DNA of 64,000 nt from Moorena sp. SIOASIH (GCF_010671925.1 NZ_JAAHIH010000001.1:62001-126000), one strand, 5' to 3'; shown: positions 45,764 through 55,963, counted from the stretch's first letter. Program-made: numbers and translations. The notes: generated by a model not told the origin, from the sequence alone.

Positions 45764-47284
45764 ATGCTCGCAGAAATGTGGTCGTTTCGTGGTAGGTATA
45801 AAATCCTCCACATGACCTGGTTTGCTTTCTTCCTGTCGTTTGTAGTCTGGTTCAACTTAGCACCCCTAGCAACACAGGTGAAATCAGACTTCGGTCTCGA
45901 AGTAGGTCAAATCCGAACCATCGCAATTTGTAATGTTGCCCTGACAGTGCCTGCCCGTATCATCATCGGGATGCTGTTAGATAAATACGGGCCAAGAATC
46001 ACCTACTCCCTGTTGCTGATGTATGCAGCAATACCTTGTATTGCGTTTGCATCGGCACAGAACTTTAGCCAACTGGTGATTAGCCGCTTGGCACTGAGTA
46101 TCGTAGGTGCAGGTTTTGTGATTGGCATCCGGATGACGGCAGAATGGTTCCCTCCCAAAGAAATTGGTTTAGCCGAAGGGATTTACGGGGGCTGGGGTAA
46201 CTTTGGTTCTGCAGCAGCAGCCTTTACCCTACCTACCATTGCCGCATTCTTAGCCTTTGGCAGTCCAGGTCTAAACTGGCGCTTTTCCATTGCTGGTACC
46301 GGGATTATCGCTGCTCTCTATGGTATCCTATATTATTTTAACGTCCAAGATACTCCCCCAGGCAAAGTTTATCAGAAGCCCAAAAGCGCCAGAGGAATGG
46401 AAGTCACCACCAAAAAAGACTTCTGGTTTCTGATGGTGATGAATGCTCCTCTATCGATCATTCTTGGTGTCCTAGCTTGGCGCTTGAATAAAGTGGGCTT
46501 TTTCTCCCAAAATGTTCTCTACATCGTCTGGGCTGGTCTACTTGGGTTGTATCTGTTCCAAGCTTACAACTGCTGGGCAGTTAACAAAGATTTGTTAGCA
46601 GGTCGTAAGCGCTATCCTCCTGAAGACCGCTTCAATTTTTCTCAAGTTGCCATTCTAGAGTTGACCTACATTGTTAACTTCGGTTCTGAATTAGCTGTAG
46701 TTTCTATGCTCCCTGCCTTCTTTGAAGGCACCTTCGGACTGAGTAAACAAGCAGCGGGGATGATTGCTGCTAGCTACGCCTTCATGAACTTGATGTCCCG
46801 TCCTGGTGGCGGCTTAATCTCTGATAAACTGGGTAGCCGCAAGATGACCATGGCAGTTCTAACATTCTGTATGGGTATTGGCTATCTGATCTTCAGTACG
46901 GTGACAGGAGGCTGGTGGCTTCCTGGTGCGGTACTGCTGACCATGGCTTGTTCCTTCTTTGTGCAAGCTGGAGAAGGCTCTACCTTTGCTATCGTACCTC
47001 TGGTCAAGCGACGGATCACCGGTCAGGTGGCTGGTAACGTGGGTGCTTACGGAAACGTGGGTGCTGTTGCTTACCTGACTATCTTCAGTTTATTGCCAGC
47101 AGGAGATGTGGGTAACCGCATATTCTTCCAGATGTTGGGTGTTACAGCTTTGATTGTTGCCTTCCTGTGCTTCCTAGTATTGAAAGAACCTAAGGGTTCC
47201 TTTGCTGAGCTCCATGAAGGGGAAGAAGAATACGCTACTGCTGCTAGCCCTGCTGCTATGGAAACTGGAGACGTGATGAACTAG
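45764..47284 (+). CDS. nrtP: Nitrate/nitrite MFS permease NrtP (NarK family)
   Basis: This 506-aa permease has about twelve membrane helices. It carries the two NarK nitrate signatures, GIYGGWGNFGSAAAAF and GNVGAYGNVGAVAYL, and the arginine in IGIRMTAEWFPPKEIGLAEG. It imports nitrate (and nitrite) across the plasma membrane. NrtP is characteristic of marine and some filamentous cyanobacteria. The C-terminal tail is short, acidic and Ala-rich. A 28-bp perfect palindrome lies 64 bp after the stop. Confidence 0.95.
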   Translation: MLAEMWSFRGRYKILHMTWFAFFLSFVVWFNLAPLATQVKSDFGLEVGQIRTIAICNVALTVPARIIIGMLLDKYGPRITYSLLLMYAAIPCIAFASAQNFSQLVISRLALSIVGAGFVIGIRMTAEWFPPKEIGLAEGIYGGWGNFGSAAAAFTLPTIAAFLAFGSPGLNWRFSIAGTGIIAALYGILYYFNVQDTPPGKVYQKPKSARGMEVTTKKDFWFLMVMNAPLSIILGVLAWRLNKVGFFSQNVLYIVWAGLLGLYLFQAYNCWAVNKDLLAGRKRYPPEDRFNFSQVAILELTYIVNFGSELAVVSMLPAFFEGTFGLSKQAAGMIAASYAFMNLMSRPGGGLISDKLGSRKMTMAVLTFCMGIGYLIFSTVTGGWWLPGAVLLTMACSFFVQAGEGSTFAIVPLVKRRITGQVAGNVGAYGNVGAVAYLTIFSLLPAGDVGNRIFFQMLGVTALIVAFLCFLVLKEPKGSFAELHEGEEEYATAASPAAMETGDVMN

Positions 47285-47347
47285 TTCCTTGGTGGGTCTA
47301 GTGGAAAGTACTCTACACTAGATGGCTGAAAAATATCTAGATAGAAG

Positions 47348-47375
47348 TGGGGCAATCTTAATTAAGATTGCCCCA
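47348..47375 (+). terminator. 28-bp perfect palindrome after nrtP
   Basis: Self-complementary sequence beginning TGGGGCAATCTTA and ending TAAGATTGCCCCA. It can form a 12- to 13-bp stem. There is no T-run, so terminator function is tentative. Confidence 0.6.
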
Positions 47376-47495
47376 AACCCGACGGAATAATTGCTTCTTA
47401 AACAAGGTAAAAAAATCCTCAGCCTGTAAGCTATCAGCTATCAGCGTGTCGCGTATCAGCTAATGAGGTACTTGAGGTGCTTTTGAATAAAACAA

Positions 47496-47642
47496 GTAAG
47501 CATTGGTTTAATCTCTGTTACATCAGCTGACGGTTCCATAGCGTGAGCTTTTAGCTGAAGGCTGACAGCACCTCAAGTAGCGTGAGCCTTGGCCGTTGGC
47601 CACGCTACGCGAATGGCTCACGGCTGACCGCTGAATGCTTAC
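47496..47642. mobile_element. MITE-like element C (GTAAGCAT/ATGCTTAC ends)
   Basis: 147 bp bounded by GTAAGCAT (47496-47503) and ATGCTTAC (47635-47642). It includes CACCTCAAGTAGCGTGAGC and a TTGGCCGTTGGCCACGCTACGCGAA palindromic block, but not the long core of A and B. 47425-47485 to its left is an outlying CAGCTATCAGC/ACTTGAGGTGC fragment. Confidence 0.65.
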
Positions 47643-47916
47643 CTCAGCCTTTAGCTATCAGCTCTTCCAGCTCTTCAGCACTGAGCCAGATTTTGAATTA
47701 ACGAAAACTTTCGTAAAAGCCTCTGGAAAAGAGGATCTGATTGCTCGTATAACAGCATAAATCAGCTAAATAATTTAGGTAACTAGCTAACTACTAACGA
47801 ACTAACTAATTGATTAACTAATTTATGATTAATTTTAGATAAACCTTTGTTATAAATAGCTGATATTTGATATAAGAATTATTAATGAAAAATTAATTGC
47901 AAAAATATTTAATATA

Positions 47917-47930
47917 GTCACAAAATATAC
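47917..47930 (+). promoter_or_regulatory. NtcA-like box upstream of narB
   Basis: GTCACAAAATATAC matches the nirA box in all but one base (GTC instead of GTA). It ends only 37 bp before the narB ATG and no TAN3T box stands 22-23 bp downstream, so it does not fit class II activation well. Confidence 0.35.
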
Positions 47931-47967
47931 TAAAAAGAATCAAAAAAAAAAATTGGGGGTAAAAATC

Positions 47968-50229
47968 ATGACTGACTCAGCTAAGACACTCTGTCCCTAC
48001 TGTGGGGTTGGCTGTGGTCTGGAAGTATTGCCTCCAGCTGGTTCTGGTCGTGCTACCTATCGAGATAGTCAAGGGAATCCGATTTGGAAAGTTAGAGGCG
48101 ATCGCTCTCATCCCTCAAACCAGGGTATGGTTTGTGTCAAAGGTGCCACGGTTACTGAGTCTTTGGATAAAGACCGCCTCAAGTATCCCATGATGCGGGA
48201 TTCCCTAGACCAACCATTTCAGCGAGTGAGTTGGGATGAAGCCCTAGACCGAATAGTGAATCAGATTCAGACGGTTCGTTTCACCCAAGGACCAGAAGCA
48301 ATTTGTATGTACGGTTCCGGTCAGTTTCAAACCGAAGACTACTATATTGCCCAGAAATTGCTCAAAGGTTGTCTTGGTACCAATAACTTTGATGCTAATT
48401 CCCGCCTGTGTATGTCCTCAGCTGTAGCTGGATACATCCAAAGTTTTGGTTCCGATGGTCCTCCCTGCTGCTATGAGGATCTAGAATTAACTGACTGTGC
48501 CTTTTTGATTGGGACTAATACAGCAGAGTGTCACCCGATTGTATTTAACCGTCTACGTAAGCATCACAAAAAGCATCGTCATGTTAAAATGATAGTGGTA
48601 GACCCCCGCCGCACGTCTACCGCTGAAGTGGCTGACTTACATCTAGCGATTAAACCGGGTACTGACATTGATTTACTAAATGGTATTGCGCACTTACTGT
48701 TGCGCTGGGGTAAGCTAAACACTGTGTTTATTGAGGAGTGTACCAGCGACTTCTCAACATACGCTCAGATAATTATCAACTACCCACCGGATATCGTTGC
48801 CGAAAGATGTGGTATACCGGTGCATGAACTTGAGGAAGCCGCTCGCTACTGGGCAAAATCGAAGCGTGTCCTGTCTTTGTGGTCAATGGGGGTAAACCAA
48901 TCATCCGAAGGTACCGCTAAAGTCCGCACCATCATCAATCTGCACCTGATGACAGGCAACATTGGTAAACCAGGAGCAGGACCATTTTCTCTAACTGGTC
49001 AACCTAATGCGATGGGAGGACGAGAAGCTGGGGGACTTGCTCACATCTTACCGGGTTATCGGGTAGTAAAGAATCCCCAACACCGCAGTGAGGTGGAACA
49101 GTTATGGAAACTCAAGCCAGGGACAATTTCCCCGAATCCTGGTCTTGATGCTTGGAGCATGATCAAAGGTCTAGAAACTTCAGAGGTAGGTTTCTTGTGG
49201 ATTGCTGCCACTAACCCAGCTGTGAGTATGCCCGATATTGAACGAACTAAGGCAGCCCTAAGAAAATCCTCCTTTACTGTCTATCAAGATGCCTACTACC
49301 CCACTGAAACCGCTGCTTATGCTCATGTCTTGCTGCCAGCAGCCCAGTGGAGTGAAAAGACTGGCGCTATGACTAACTCTGAGCGAGTTGTCACCCTTTG
49401 CCCCCAATTCCGTAATCCAGCAGGGGAAGCCAGACCGGATTGGGAAATCTTTGCGGAAGTAGGGCGTCGCCTCGGCTTTACTAAAGAATTTGACTTTACT
49501 GACTCTGCCGCTGTCTATCGGGAATTTGTGCAACTGACCCGTGGACGACTTTGTGACATGACCGGACTGAGTCACGAACGCTTACGGAAAGACGGTCCGA
49601 TTCAATGGCCCTGCCCTGAGGAGTTCCAAAACCAAGAGTCTTCTGACTCAATCAGCAATCAGCAATCAGCACTGAATACTGGCAAACGGCTTTATACTGA
49701 CTTCCGATTCAATACGCCAGATAGCAAGGCAAAATTTGCTGCCTTCCATTCTAAAGGACTGGCAGAACCCCCCGAGGAAGAGTATCCTTTGGTGCTGACC
49801 ACTGGCAGACTTTATGGTCACTGGCACACTCAAACCCGCACCGGACGGATTGAGAAAATTACCAAAATGTACCCCTATCCGTTACTAGAAATTCATCCCC
49901 GTGATGCCCAGAAGCTGGGGATTAAAGATGGGGGTTGGGTAGAAGTGCGATCGCGTCGCGGAACTTGCCGCTTCCCAGCTCAAGTCACTAAAGCGATTAC
50001 TCCTGGTACAGTGTTTGCCCCCATGCACTGGGGAGCTTTGTGGGCAAATCAGGCAGAAGCTAATGCTCTGACCCATCCGGAATCTTGTCCCATTTCCCTA
50101 GAACCAGAATTAAAAGCCTGTGCTGTCAACTTGGTGCCCATCAGTGAAACTGACAGTATGCGATCGCAAAATCCCAACCAAGAGCCATTAGGAACACCGA
50201 TTTTACAAAAGCTCAAAGTTTTTAGTTAA
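47968..50229 (+). CDS. narB: Ferredoxin-nitrate reductase
   Basis: The 753-aa molybdenum bis-MGD enzyme reduces nitrate to nitrite. The N-terminal [4Fe-4S] cysteines are 9, 12, 16 and 56 ([15 protein letters not shown]). Mo-cofactor regions include [24 protein letters not shown] and [15 protein letters not shown]. The C-terminal domain includes [15 protein letters not shown] and APMHWG. I take ATG 47968 rather than the TTG at 47953. A short insertion ([13 protein letters not shown]) from ATCAGCA heptamers sits near residue 565, between domains. Confidence 0.96.
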   Translation: MTDSAKTLCPYCGVGCGLEVLPPAGSGRATYRDSQGNPIWKVRGDRSHPSNQGMVCVKGATVTESLDKDRLKYPMMRDSLDQPFQRVSWDEALDRIVNQIQTVRFTQGPEAICMYGSGQFQTEDYYIAQKLLKGCLGTNNFDANSRLCMSSAVAGYIQSFGSDGPPCCYEDLELTDCAFLIGTNTAECHPIVFNRLRKHHKKHRHVKMIVVDPRRTSTAEVADLHLAIKPGTDIDLLNGIAHLLLRWGKLNTVFIEECTSDFSTYAQIIINYPPDIVAERCGIPVHELEEAARYWAKSKRVLSLWSMGVNQSSEGTAKVRTIINLHLMTGNIGKPGAGPFSLTGQPNAMGGREAGGLAHILPGYRVVKNPQHRSEVEQLWKLKPGTISPNPGLDAWSMIKGLETSEVGFLWIAATNPAVSMPDIERTKAALRKSSFTVYQDAYYPTETAAYAHVLLPAAQWSEKTGAMTNSERVVTLCPQFRNPAGEARPDWEIFAEVGRRLGFTKEFDFTDSAAVYREFVQLTRGRLCDMTGLSHERLRKDGPIQWPCPEEFQNQESSDSISNQQSALNTGKRLYTDFRFNTPDSKAKFAAFHSKGLAEPPEEEYPLVLTTGRLYGHWHTQTRTGRIEKITKMYPYPLLEIHPRDAQKLGIKDGGWVEVRSRRGTCRFPAQVTKAITPGTVFAPMHWGALWANQAEANALTHPESCPISLEPELKACAVNLVPISETDSMRSQNPNQEPLGTPILQKLKVFS

Positions 50230-50255
50230 TTGTTAAAAGTTTTAACCTTCCATTC

Positions 50256-50471
50256 TTAATTCCGCTCTCCGAGAGTTTCCCAAACACCTGCCTCACCAAG
50301 GGTGATTGGAGTCTGGGTTTGTGTCTGGGCAAAATTTGAAATAGACATAAACGGCACTAAGCCCATCACAAAGGAGCACAAAACGATCAGGACAGTCATC
50401 CTGACTGGATGCTGCCAGTGTGTAGTTACAACATGAGACTGGGTTGTGCTGCTAAGCTCTTGCATGCTCAT
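50256..50471 (-). CDS. Small single-helix membrane protein, 71 aa
   Basis: The N-terminal 22 residues (MSMQELSSTTQSHVVTTHWQHP) precede one hydrophobic helix (VRMTVLIVLCSFVMGLVPFMSI). A short polar tail (TQTQTPITLGEAGVWETLGERN) follows. It converges on narB. The family is not recognised, but the helix and the clean start at ATG 50471 make it a credible gene. Confidence 0.55.
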   Translation of the reverse strand: MSMQELSSTTQSHVVTTHWQHPVRMTVLIVLCSFVMGLVPFMSISNFAQTQTQTPITLGEAGVWETLGERN

Positions 50472-50534
50472 GACTAAAACCTCAGAATAGATGTGTACGA
50501 ATATAGGGATAGTTCACTGTTGTCTTTGAGGATG

Positions 50535-50602
50535 CAGTGCATTGTTCCTATTCATGCCAAGTTGCAGGGACAGTCGGCAACTTGGTATTTTTTGATGCAC
50601 TG
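50535..50602 (+). ncRNA. Candidate small RNA with strong terminator
   Basis: CCAAGTTGC (50557-50565) pairs perfectly with GCAACTTGG (50577-50585), followed by TATTTTTT. An outer stem CAGTGCAT (50535-50542) with ATGCACTG (50595-50602) encloses it. The only upstream gene reads the other way, so this plus-strand terminator has no coding gene to terminate. That suggests a short transcript starting near 50500. A promoter is not obvious. Confidence 0.4.
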
Positions 50603-50725
50603 AAATCCTTGACATTTTGAATCATACAAAAATTTTGGGAAAAAGTAGCTAGATTTACCAAATAAAAACACAAAAAGTAACACTAGTTACAGAATTTGAT
50701 TAATTTTTGTGAAAAACAGTAAATA

Positions 50726-51490
50726 ATGAAGTTTATAGGCATAGATCTTGGCTGGACTTCTGGAGCAACTGGTCTTTGTTGCTTTGATTGGTCTGCCGGT
50801 ACCCTAAACCTGCTAGATTTAGACCGCAAAGAGTCAATCACAGATATCCTGAACTGGATAGACCATTGGTCACCATCTCCAGAACCCGCCATGTTAGCAG
50901 TAGATGCTCCGACCTTGATTCCCAACCCTACAGGAATGCGCCTACCGGATAAACTTACCCATAAATACTTTGGTCGCTATCATGCCGGGTGCTATCCCGC
51001 CAACCTCCAACGCCCCTTTGCCCAGCGCACCGTAGAATTTGGTCTGAGCCTAGAACAAAGGCAATTTATCCATGCCCCAACCATCACTCCCCAAAAACTA
51101 GGGCGCTACCAAATCGAAGTCTTCCCCCATCCCGCCATCGTGCAGCTATTCAACCTCAATCGCATCCTCAAATACAAAAAAGGGAAACTAAGCGAAAGAC
51201 ACGCTGAACTAATCAAACTTCGGCAATATATTCTCAATACCCTACCTACCCTCACCCCTTCTCTCAACTCCCTCTCATCCTCGCCCCTTACTTCCCGTCT
51301 TTGCAGTTCATTTTTGCCCCACATCCCCACTACCGGAAAAGCCCTCAAAGCGGCTGAAGACCAGCTAGATAGCATCATCTGCGCCTATGTAGGAGCCCAC
51401 TGGTGGTATTGGGGAACTAAATTTAATTTGGTATTAGGAGATTTAACAACTGGGTATATTATTACCCCCTGTCGAAACGGAAAAGACTGA
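50726..51490 (+). CDS. DUF429 family protein
   Basis: The 254-aa protein has IGIDLGWTSGATG at the start, MLAVDAPTLIPNPTGMRLPDKL, IEVFPHPAIVQLFNL and LKAAEDQLDSIICAYVGAHWW. This is the conserved RNase-H-like DUF429 pattern of predicted nucleases. It is soluble with normal length. A Ser/Leu/Thr-rich stretch (about 170-200) looks like a loop insertion. No partner; it reads toward chlI, whose start is 75 bp on. Confidence 0.85.
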   Translation: MKFIGIDLGWTSGATGLCCFDWSAGTLNLLDLDRKESITDILNWIDHWSPSPEPAMLAVDAPTLIPNPTGMRLPDKLTHKYFGRYHAGCYPANLQRPFAQRTVEFGLSLEQRQFIHAPTITPQKLGRYQIEVFPHPAIVQLFNLNRILKYKKGKLSERHAELIKLRQYILNTLPTLTPSLNSLSSSPLTSRLCSSFLPHIPTTGKALKAAEDQLDSIICAYVGAHWWYWGTKFNLVLGDLTTGYIITPCRNGKD

Positions 51491-51565
51491 TCAACTCTCA
51501 AGGCACGCACTATGGCAAAATAGTAATCGTCGAGAAAAATCAACCATAACAATAAAGTAATCCCA

Positions 51566-52633
51566 GTGAGTCCTACTGCCCAAGCGCCCAAGACTACTCG
51601 CCGCCTAGTGTTTCCTTTCACCGCCATTGTCGGTCAAGAAGAAATGAAACTGGCATTGCTCCTAAATGTGATCGATCCCAAAATTGGGGGAGTAATGATC
51701 ATGGGCGATCGCGGCACAGGCAAATCTACTACTATTCGTGCCTTAGCTGATTTATTACCAGAAATCGATGTAGTTGCTGAAGACCCCTTCAATAGTGACC
51801 CTCAGGAACCTGACTGGATGGGCAATGGTAATGGAGCAGCTGCATCCCGGACAACGGTCAAGAAAAAAGTTCCCATGGTAGATTTACCGTTAGGAGCAAC
51901 CGAAGACCGGGTTTGTGGTACAATCGATATAGAAAAAGCCTTATCTGAAGGTGTCAAAGCTTTTGAACCAGGACTGTTGGCTAAAGCTAATCGAGGCATC
52001 CTCTATGTCGATGAGGTTAATCTACTCGATGACCACCTAGTGGATGTACTCCTAGACTCCGCTGCTAGTGGTTGGAATACTGTAGAACGGGAAGGTATAT
52101 CGATTCGCCACCCTGCTCGCTTTGTGTTAGTAGGTTCTGGCAACCCGGAAGAAGGAGAATTACGACCCCAGTTACTAGACCGCTTTGGGATGCATGCGGA
52201 AATCCATACGGTCAAAGAACCAGTGCTGCGAGTCAAAATTGTGGAAGAACGAGGAGAGTTTGATCAAAATCCTCACAAATATATTGAACAGCACCAAACT
52301 GAGCAAGAAGCTTTACAGAAACAGATAGTGATGGCTCAAGAGCGACTTCCTGAAGTAGAAATGGACTACGACTTTCGGGTGAAGATTTCGGAAGTTTGCT
52401 CAGAACTGGATGTGGATGGACTCAGGGGTGATATTGTAACTAATCGGGCGGCTAAGGCCCTGGCTGCATTTGAAGGACGAACTGAAGTTACCGTGGATGA
52501 TATCCGCAGGGTGATTACCTTATGTTTACGACACCGCTTGCGTAAAGACCCCCTGGAGTCGATTGATTCAGGATATAAGGTCCAGAAATCCTTTAACCGT
52601 GTTTTTGGGGTTGAAGCAGGTGAAGAAGATTGA
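51566..52633 (+). CDS. chlI: Magnesium chelatase ATPase subunit I
   Basis: The 355-aa AAA+ subunit drives Mg2+ insertion into protoporphyrin IX, the first committed step of chlorophyll synthesis, together with ChlD and ChlH. Walker A is GDRGTGKST (residues 47-55) and Walker B is [13 protein letters not shown], followed by [16 protein letters not shown] with sensor and arginine-finger residues. A GTG start gives the usual N-terminus ([26 protein letters not shown]). No chlD or chlH is nearby. Confidence 0.96.
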   Translation: MSPTAQAPKTTRRLVFPFTAIVGQEEMKLALLLNVIDPKIGGVMIMGDRGTGKSTTIRALADLLPEIDVVAEDPFNSDPQEPDWMGNGNGAAASRTTVKKKVPMVDLPLGATEDRVCGTIDIEKALSEGVKAFEPGLLAKANRGILYVDEVNLLDDHLVDVLLDSAASGWNTVEREGISIRHPARFVLVGSGNPEEGELRPQLLDRFGMHAEIHTVKEPVLRVKIVEERGEFDQNPHKYIEQHQTEQEALQKQIVMAQERLPEVEMDYDFRVKISEVCSELDVDGLRGDIVTNRAAKALAAFEGRTEVTVDDIRRVITLCLRHRLRKDPLESIDSGYKVQKSFNRVFGVEAGEED

Positions 52634-52777
52634 GTTACTGTAGCGCAATGATTAATCAGTAATAGTTAATGGGTAATGGGTGATATTGCCCCAATGCGAT
52701 CGCAAAAACTCAGCAGGTAGGTGTCGGATGCCGGGGTTGAAGACTTGCCCGTAAGTCTACCCTCGGTATGGTGGTCA

Positions 52778-52948
52778 GGGTAAGCGCAAGAAAAAATTGC
52801 CCATAATGTGCATTGGCTGGATATGGATTGATAGTGGCTCGAAACCCCTATAATTTCGTAGAACTTTACTCGCAATAGAGTTAAGTTGTTAAGAATAGCG
52901 CGGTCTTTTTATCAATAAGCCTAGGCTTATTGATTCTTGCGCTTACCC
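52778..52948. mobile_element. MITE-like element with 15-bp perfect inverted ends
   Basis: GGGTAAGCGCAAGAA (52778-52792) is the exact inverse of TTCTTGCGCTTACCC (52934-52948), bounding 171 bp without coding capacity. Next to the right end is a 24-bp perfect palindrome (52911-52934; half-site ATCAATAAGCCT). No target duplication is visible. Confidence 0.6.
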
Positions 52949-53648
52949 TCTATACCCTAGGCATATGAGCTAAGGAAAATCTAGGACTATTTTTACTCTC
53001 TTGAAACTGAATTTCCCCCCAGCGCTTTCAGAAAAACCCTTACCTAGAGCGGTTTCCAGCCATTTTTTAACTACCGCTACTGGGTACATTTAGGGTGGGT
53101 ACATTTAGGGATCGACTCCTGAAAAGGATTTGAAGCGAAGCTCCTTTGGAGCCGCTGCGCATACGCTATTTTCCAAAAAGTACCATGATTGCGAGCATCA
53201 AGCTCAAACCTACATGGGCACATAATTTAGGGAACTCAATCGCTATAGCGGTTTTCAATTAGGTGAGGTACATATTTTGAGGGAGTAGGGAGCACGGAGT
53301 AGGGAGTAGGGAGCAGTGAAGTAAGAAGACGTAAGAGCTAAGAGGGTAAAAATTATGTGTACCTCATTAGAATAAAAACCGCTATACATCCCCTACAGTA
53401 AGAGAGTTTAAGTTGTCAAATAGTACAACTGAACTAAAAAGTTCAGTTTAAATTATTTTCACATTTGTCATAACTTTACTAATAGGACTATTTTTACTCT
53501 CTTGAAATTATTTTCACATTTGTCATAACTTTACTAAATATCCGTCAAAATTATTTTGTCCATAAAGCTTTTTAATTAGAGATTGATCAAGGAATTTGAT
53601 TGTACTAATTTAAAGCTAGCAATAAATAGTTCATTCAATTTAGTGATT
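52949..53648. other. Repeat-containing spacer upstream of the PEP-CTERM gene
   Basis: No gene was seen. It holds a duplicated GGTACATTTAGGG (about 53086-53112) and a duplicated GGACTATTTTTACTCTCTTGAAA (52984 and 53486). A 33-bp direct repeat lies at 53450-53482 and 53505-53537 (starts AAATTATTTTCACATTTG). A hairpin AACTGAACT/AGTTCAGTT is at 53427-53448, and AGGGAGT heptamers are near 53280-53315. The close direct repeats lie where the PEP-CTERM gene's promoter should be. Confidence 0.7.
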
Positions 53649-54138
53649 ATGAATGGAATCAAATGTTTAAAAAACCAGGCAGTTTTCTTGGCTAGTTTAC
53701 TGACTGTTGGCTCAACAGTGAGCATAGCCTCAACGGCAAACGCTGTGACTCTTAAGGTAACTGTTGAGAATTTGACACCAGAAAATGGTGGTGTTGTCAC
53801 TCCTGTTTGGTTTGGTTTTCATGATGGTAGTTTTGATAGTTTTAATATTGGCGAATCTGCTTCTTCTGGAATAGAAGCCATAGCAGAAGATGCGATCACA
53901 GGTCTGGAAGCTACTGTTCCTGGTATAGTTGAATCCTTGATAGAACTAGGTCTTGATCCCAACGATGTCCCACCCCAAAGTTCACTTATTGCTGGTCTGT
54001 TTGCTGACAGTGCTGCTGCTCAAAACGGTGGTGTTCAAGGTATAGTTGTAGATTTAGATAGCCCTCTAGGTCTTTTGCCTGGGGATGTTGTCTCGACAAA
54101 AATCAAGCTGGATGAAGATTTAGCTAAACCGCTCTTAT

Positions 54139-55491
54139 GCCCCACGTCTCAACCCGTAGGGTGAGCGTGGGATGAATGGCGGACAGCAACTTTCGATTCA
54201 TATTGAATATTAATTGTCGGAAATAGTAGAATGGTAAGGGAGGTGATTTGCCATGAGAACAGCCTATCAGTACAGATTGCGCCCGACTCAGCAACAAGCA
54301 GCATTAATTGACAGATGGTTGTCAATGTTATGCGCTCAATACAATTACTTATTGGCTGATAGATTCAACTGGTATGAGCAAAATCGCTCACCTGTTAATG
54401 CCTGTCCTCTGATTTGTCACTTGCCTCAACTAAGAATCAACCCTAATTACTACTCTCAAAAGAAGACTCTGCCTCAACTTAAGCAAGATCGACCTTGGTA
54501 TAAGGATATTCATTCTCAAGTTTTACAGGATGTAGTTAAGAGAGTTAAGCTAACCTTTGACAGATTCTTGATCGGAGATAGTAGCGGCAAAAGAAGTGGC
54601 AAACCCAGGTTTAAGCCACTCAGTCGTTACAGAACTTTCACCTACCCTCAAATCAAACAATCCTGCTTGCAAGGTAATCGCATTGACTTACCAAAACTGG
54701 GTAAGATTAAGGTTGTCTTGCATCGTCAAATTCCTGACGGGTTCAAAATCAAGACGGTTTCTATCAGTAAAAAAGCTGACGGATTGTACGTTACACTTTC
54801 TCTTGAGGATAAGACCGTTCCTGAAATTAAAACAGATATCAATCCTCACTTAATCATTGGTATTGATGTTGGTCTAAAGGATTTTTTGACTACTTCGAGT
54901 GGTGAAACAGTTACAATACCTCAGCACTACCGTAAAGCTCAAAAAAGACTGCGGCTTATTCAGAAAAAAGTATCACGTCGAGAGAAGGGTGGTAATCGTA
55001 GACTCAAGGCTATTAAGTTGTTAGCTAAACAACATCAAAAAGTAGCTAACAAGCGTAAAGACTTCCACTTCAAAACAGCTAATCAATTGCTGTCAAAGTA
55101 TGACGTTATTGCTCATGAGACTTTGAATGTCAAAGGTCTTGCTCGTACCAAATTGGCCTTATCTGTGTTGGATGCTGGGTGGTCAAGCTTTCTGTCGATA
55201 CTGACAAACAAAGCCGAGAATGCTGGTTTGTTGGTTGTCCCAGTAAGTGCTCATAACACCTCACAAAATTGCTCCAGTTGTGGAGAGAAAGTACCGAAAA
55301 AGCTGCATATTCGCTGGCACGACTGCCCTCATTGTGGGTGCAGTCTTGACCGTGACCACAATGCAGCGATCAATATAAAAAATAGAGCGGTGGGGCATCC
55401 CGTTCTTAAAGCTCAGTTAATGTCCGACGGGATACCGGGAGTCGCTGAGAAGCCCACACTTACCCGATAGGGAAGTGTGGGAGTATGTCAC
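54139..55491 (+). mobile_element. TnpB-only IS200/IS605-type element
   Basis: The 1353-bp element has no target duplication. The left flank is TTAT and the right terminus TCAC. Subterminal palindromes are at 54141-54171 (CCCACG/CGTGGG with inner ACCC/GGGT) and 55453-55481 (CCCACACTT/AAGTGTGGG with inner CCC/GGG). The boundaries are fixed by closure of the interrupted host frame. It lacks tnpA, so it depends on a Y1 transposase elsewhere. Confidence 0.85.
54253..55470 (+). CDS. tnpB: TnpB RNA-guided nuclease (OrfB family)
   Basis: The 405-aa protein is an ancestor-type relative of Cas12. The N-terminal HTH/wedge region ([18 protein letters not shown]) precedes a RuvC-like domain: Asp205 in [11 protein letters not shown], Glu289 in [12 protein letters not shown], and [10 protein letters not shown] near 366-375. 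The zinc ribbon has Cys340, 343, 358 and 361. All catalytic and zinc residues are present, so it is probably active. GGGAGGTGA lies eight bases before the ATG. Its stop codon lies inside the right-end palindrome. Confidence 0.95.
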   Translation: MRTAYQYRLRPTQQQAALIDRWLSMLCAQYNYLLADRFNWYEQNRSPVNACPLICHLPQLRINPNYYSQKKTLPQLKQDRPWYKDIHSQVLQDVVKRVKLTFDRFLIGDSSGKRSGKPRFKPLSRYRTFTYPQIKQSCLQGNRIDLPKLGKIKVVLHRQIPDGFKIKTVSISKKADGLYVTLSLEDKTVPEIKTDINPHLIIGIDVGLKDFLTTSSGETVTIPQHYRKAQKRLRLIQKKVSRREKGGNRRLKAIKLLAKQHQKVANKRKDFHFKTANQLLSKYDVIAHETLNVKGLARTKLALSVLDAGWSSFLSILTNKAENAGLLVVPVSAHNTSQNCSSCGEKVPKKLHIRWHDCPHCGCSLDRDHNAAINIKNRAVGHPVLKAQLMSDGIPGVAEKPTLTR

Positions 55492-55507
55492 CTAGCAACT
55501 CCTTCTT
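55380..55507 (+). ncRNA. Probable right-end RNA (reRNA/omegaRNA) of tnpB
   Basis: TnpB guide RNAs overlap the 3' end of tnpB and run past the right end, with the guide just outside the element. Here the scaffold would include the 55453-55481 hairpin. The guide would begin at 55492 with CTAGCAACTCCTTCTT, which is host gene sequence. The 5' limit is a guess. Confidence 0.5.
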
Positions 55508-55963
55508 CAGCTACGGTGCAATGTACATCCCTAGTAACGACGCTTTTATTGCTAACGATAACCCAATCGCAATCTTTGATGGTAATGGTAAATTTATTGG
55601 TGCAGACTTCATTGTTCTAGGTGACGAGGTTTGGGATGCTGGTACAGAAGTAAACGATGAGAGTCCTTTGAATATACCATTTACTCCTGCTGAAGCTGGG
55701 AATGGTATTGATGAAAACGGTGTTGTTCTGCCTCATCCTGGTTTTCTACCAGCAGGTAGCGGTGGTGTTTTAGATTTTGGAGATGGATTATTTGCCAATG
55801 CTGATTTCACCACACCAGGTTTTCAGGTAGCCCGGATTACCATTGAAAAAGTACCAGAACCAGCCACAATTACAGGACTTTTATTACTAGGTGGTTTATC
55901 AATATTACGTCGTCGAGTTGGTCGCAGCAGATAACTCTTTTGTTTGAAGGGGTGACAAACTAA

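Larger units (their letters stand above)
53649..55934 (+). pseudogene. Spondin-domain PEP-CTERM protein gene split by an IS element
   Basis: The 5' part (53649-54138) encodes a signal peptide (LLTVGSTVSIASTANAVT) and the first half of a spondin-N-like domain (VWFGFHDGSFDSFNIGE, ASSGIEAIAEDAITG). The 3' part (55492-55934) resumes with SNSFFSYGAMYIPSNDAFIANDNP, VWDAGTEVNDE and HPGF, and ends in a PEP-CTERM sorting signal (VPEPATITGLLLLGGLSILRRR). Removing 54139-55491 joins TTAT to CTAGC and closes one 310-codon frame. PEP-CTERM proteins are exported and processed in exopolysaccharide-producing bacteria. As it stands, the 5' fragment ends at a stop inside the IS at 54164. Confidence 0.85.
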
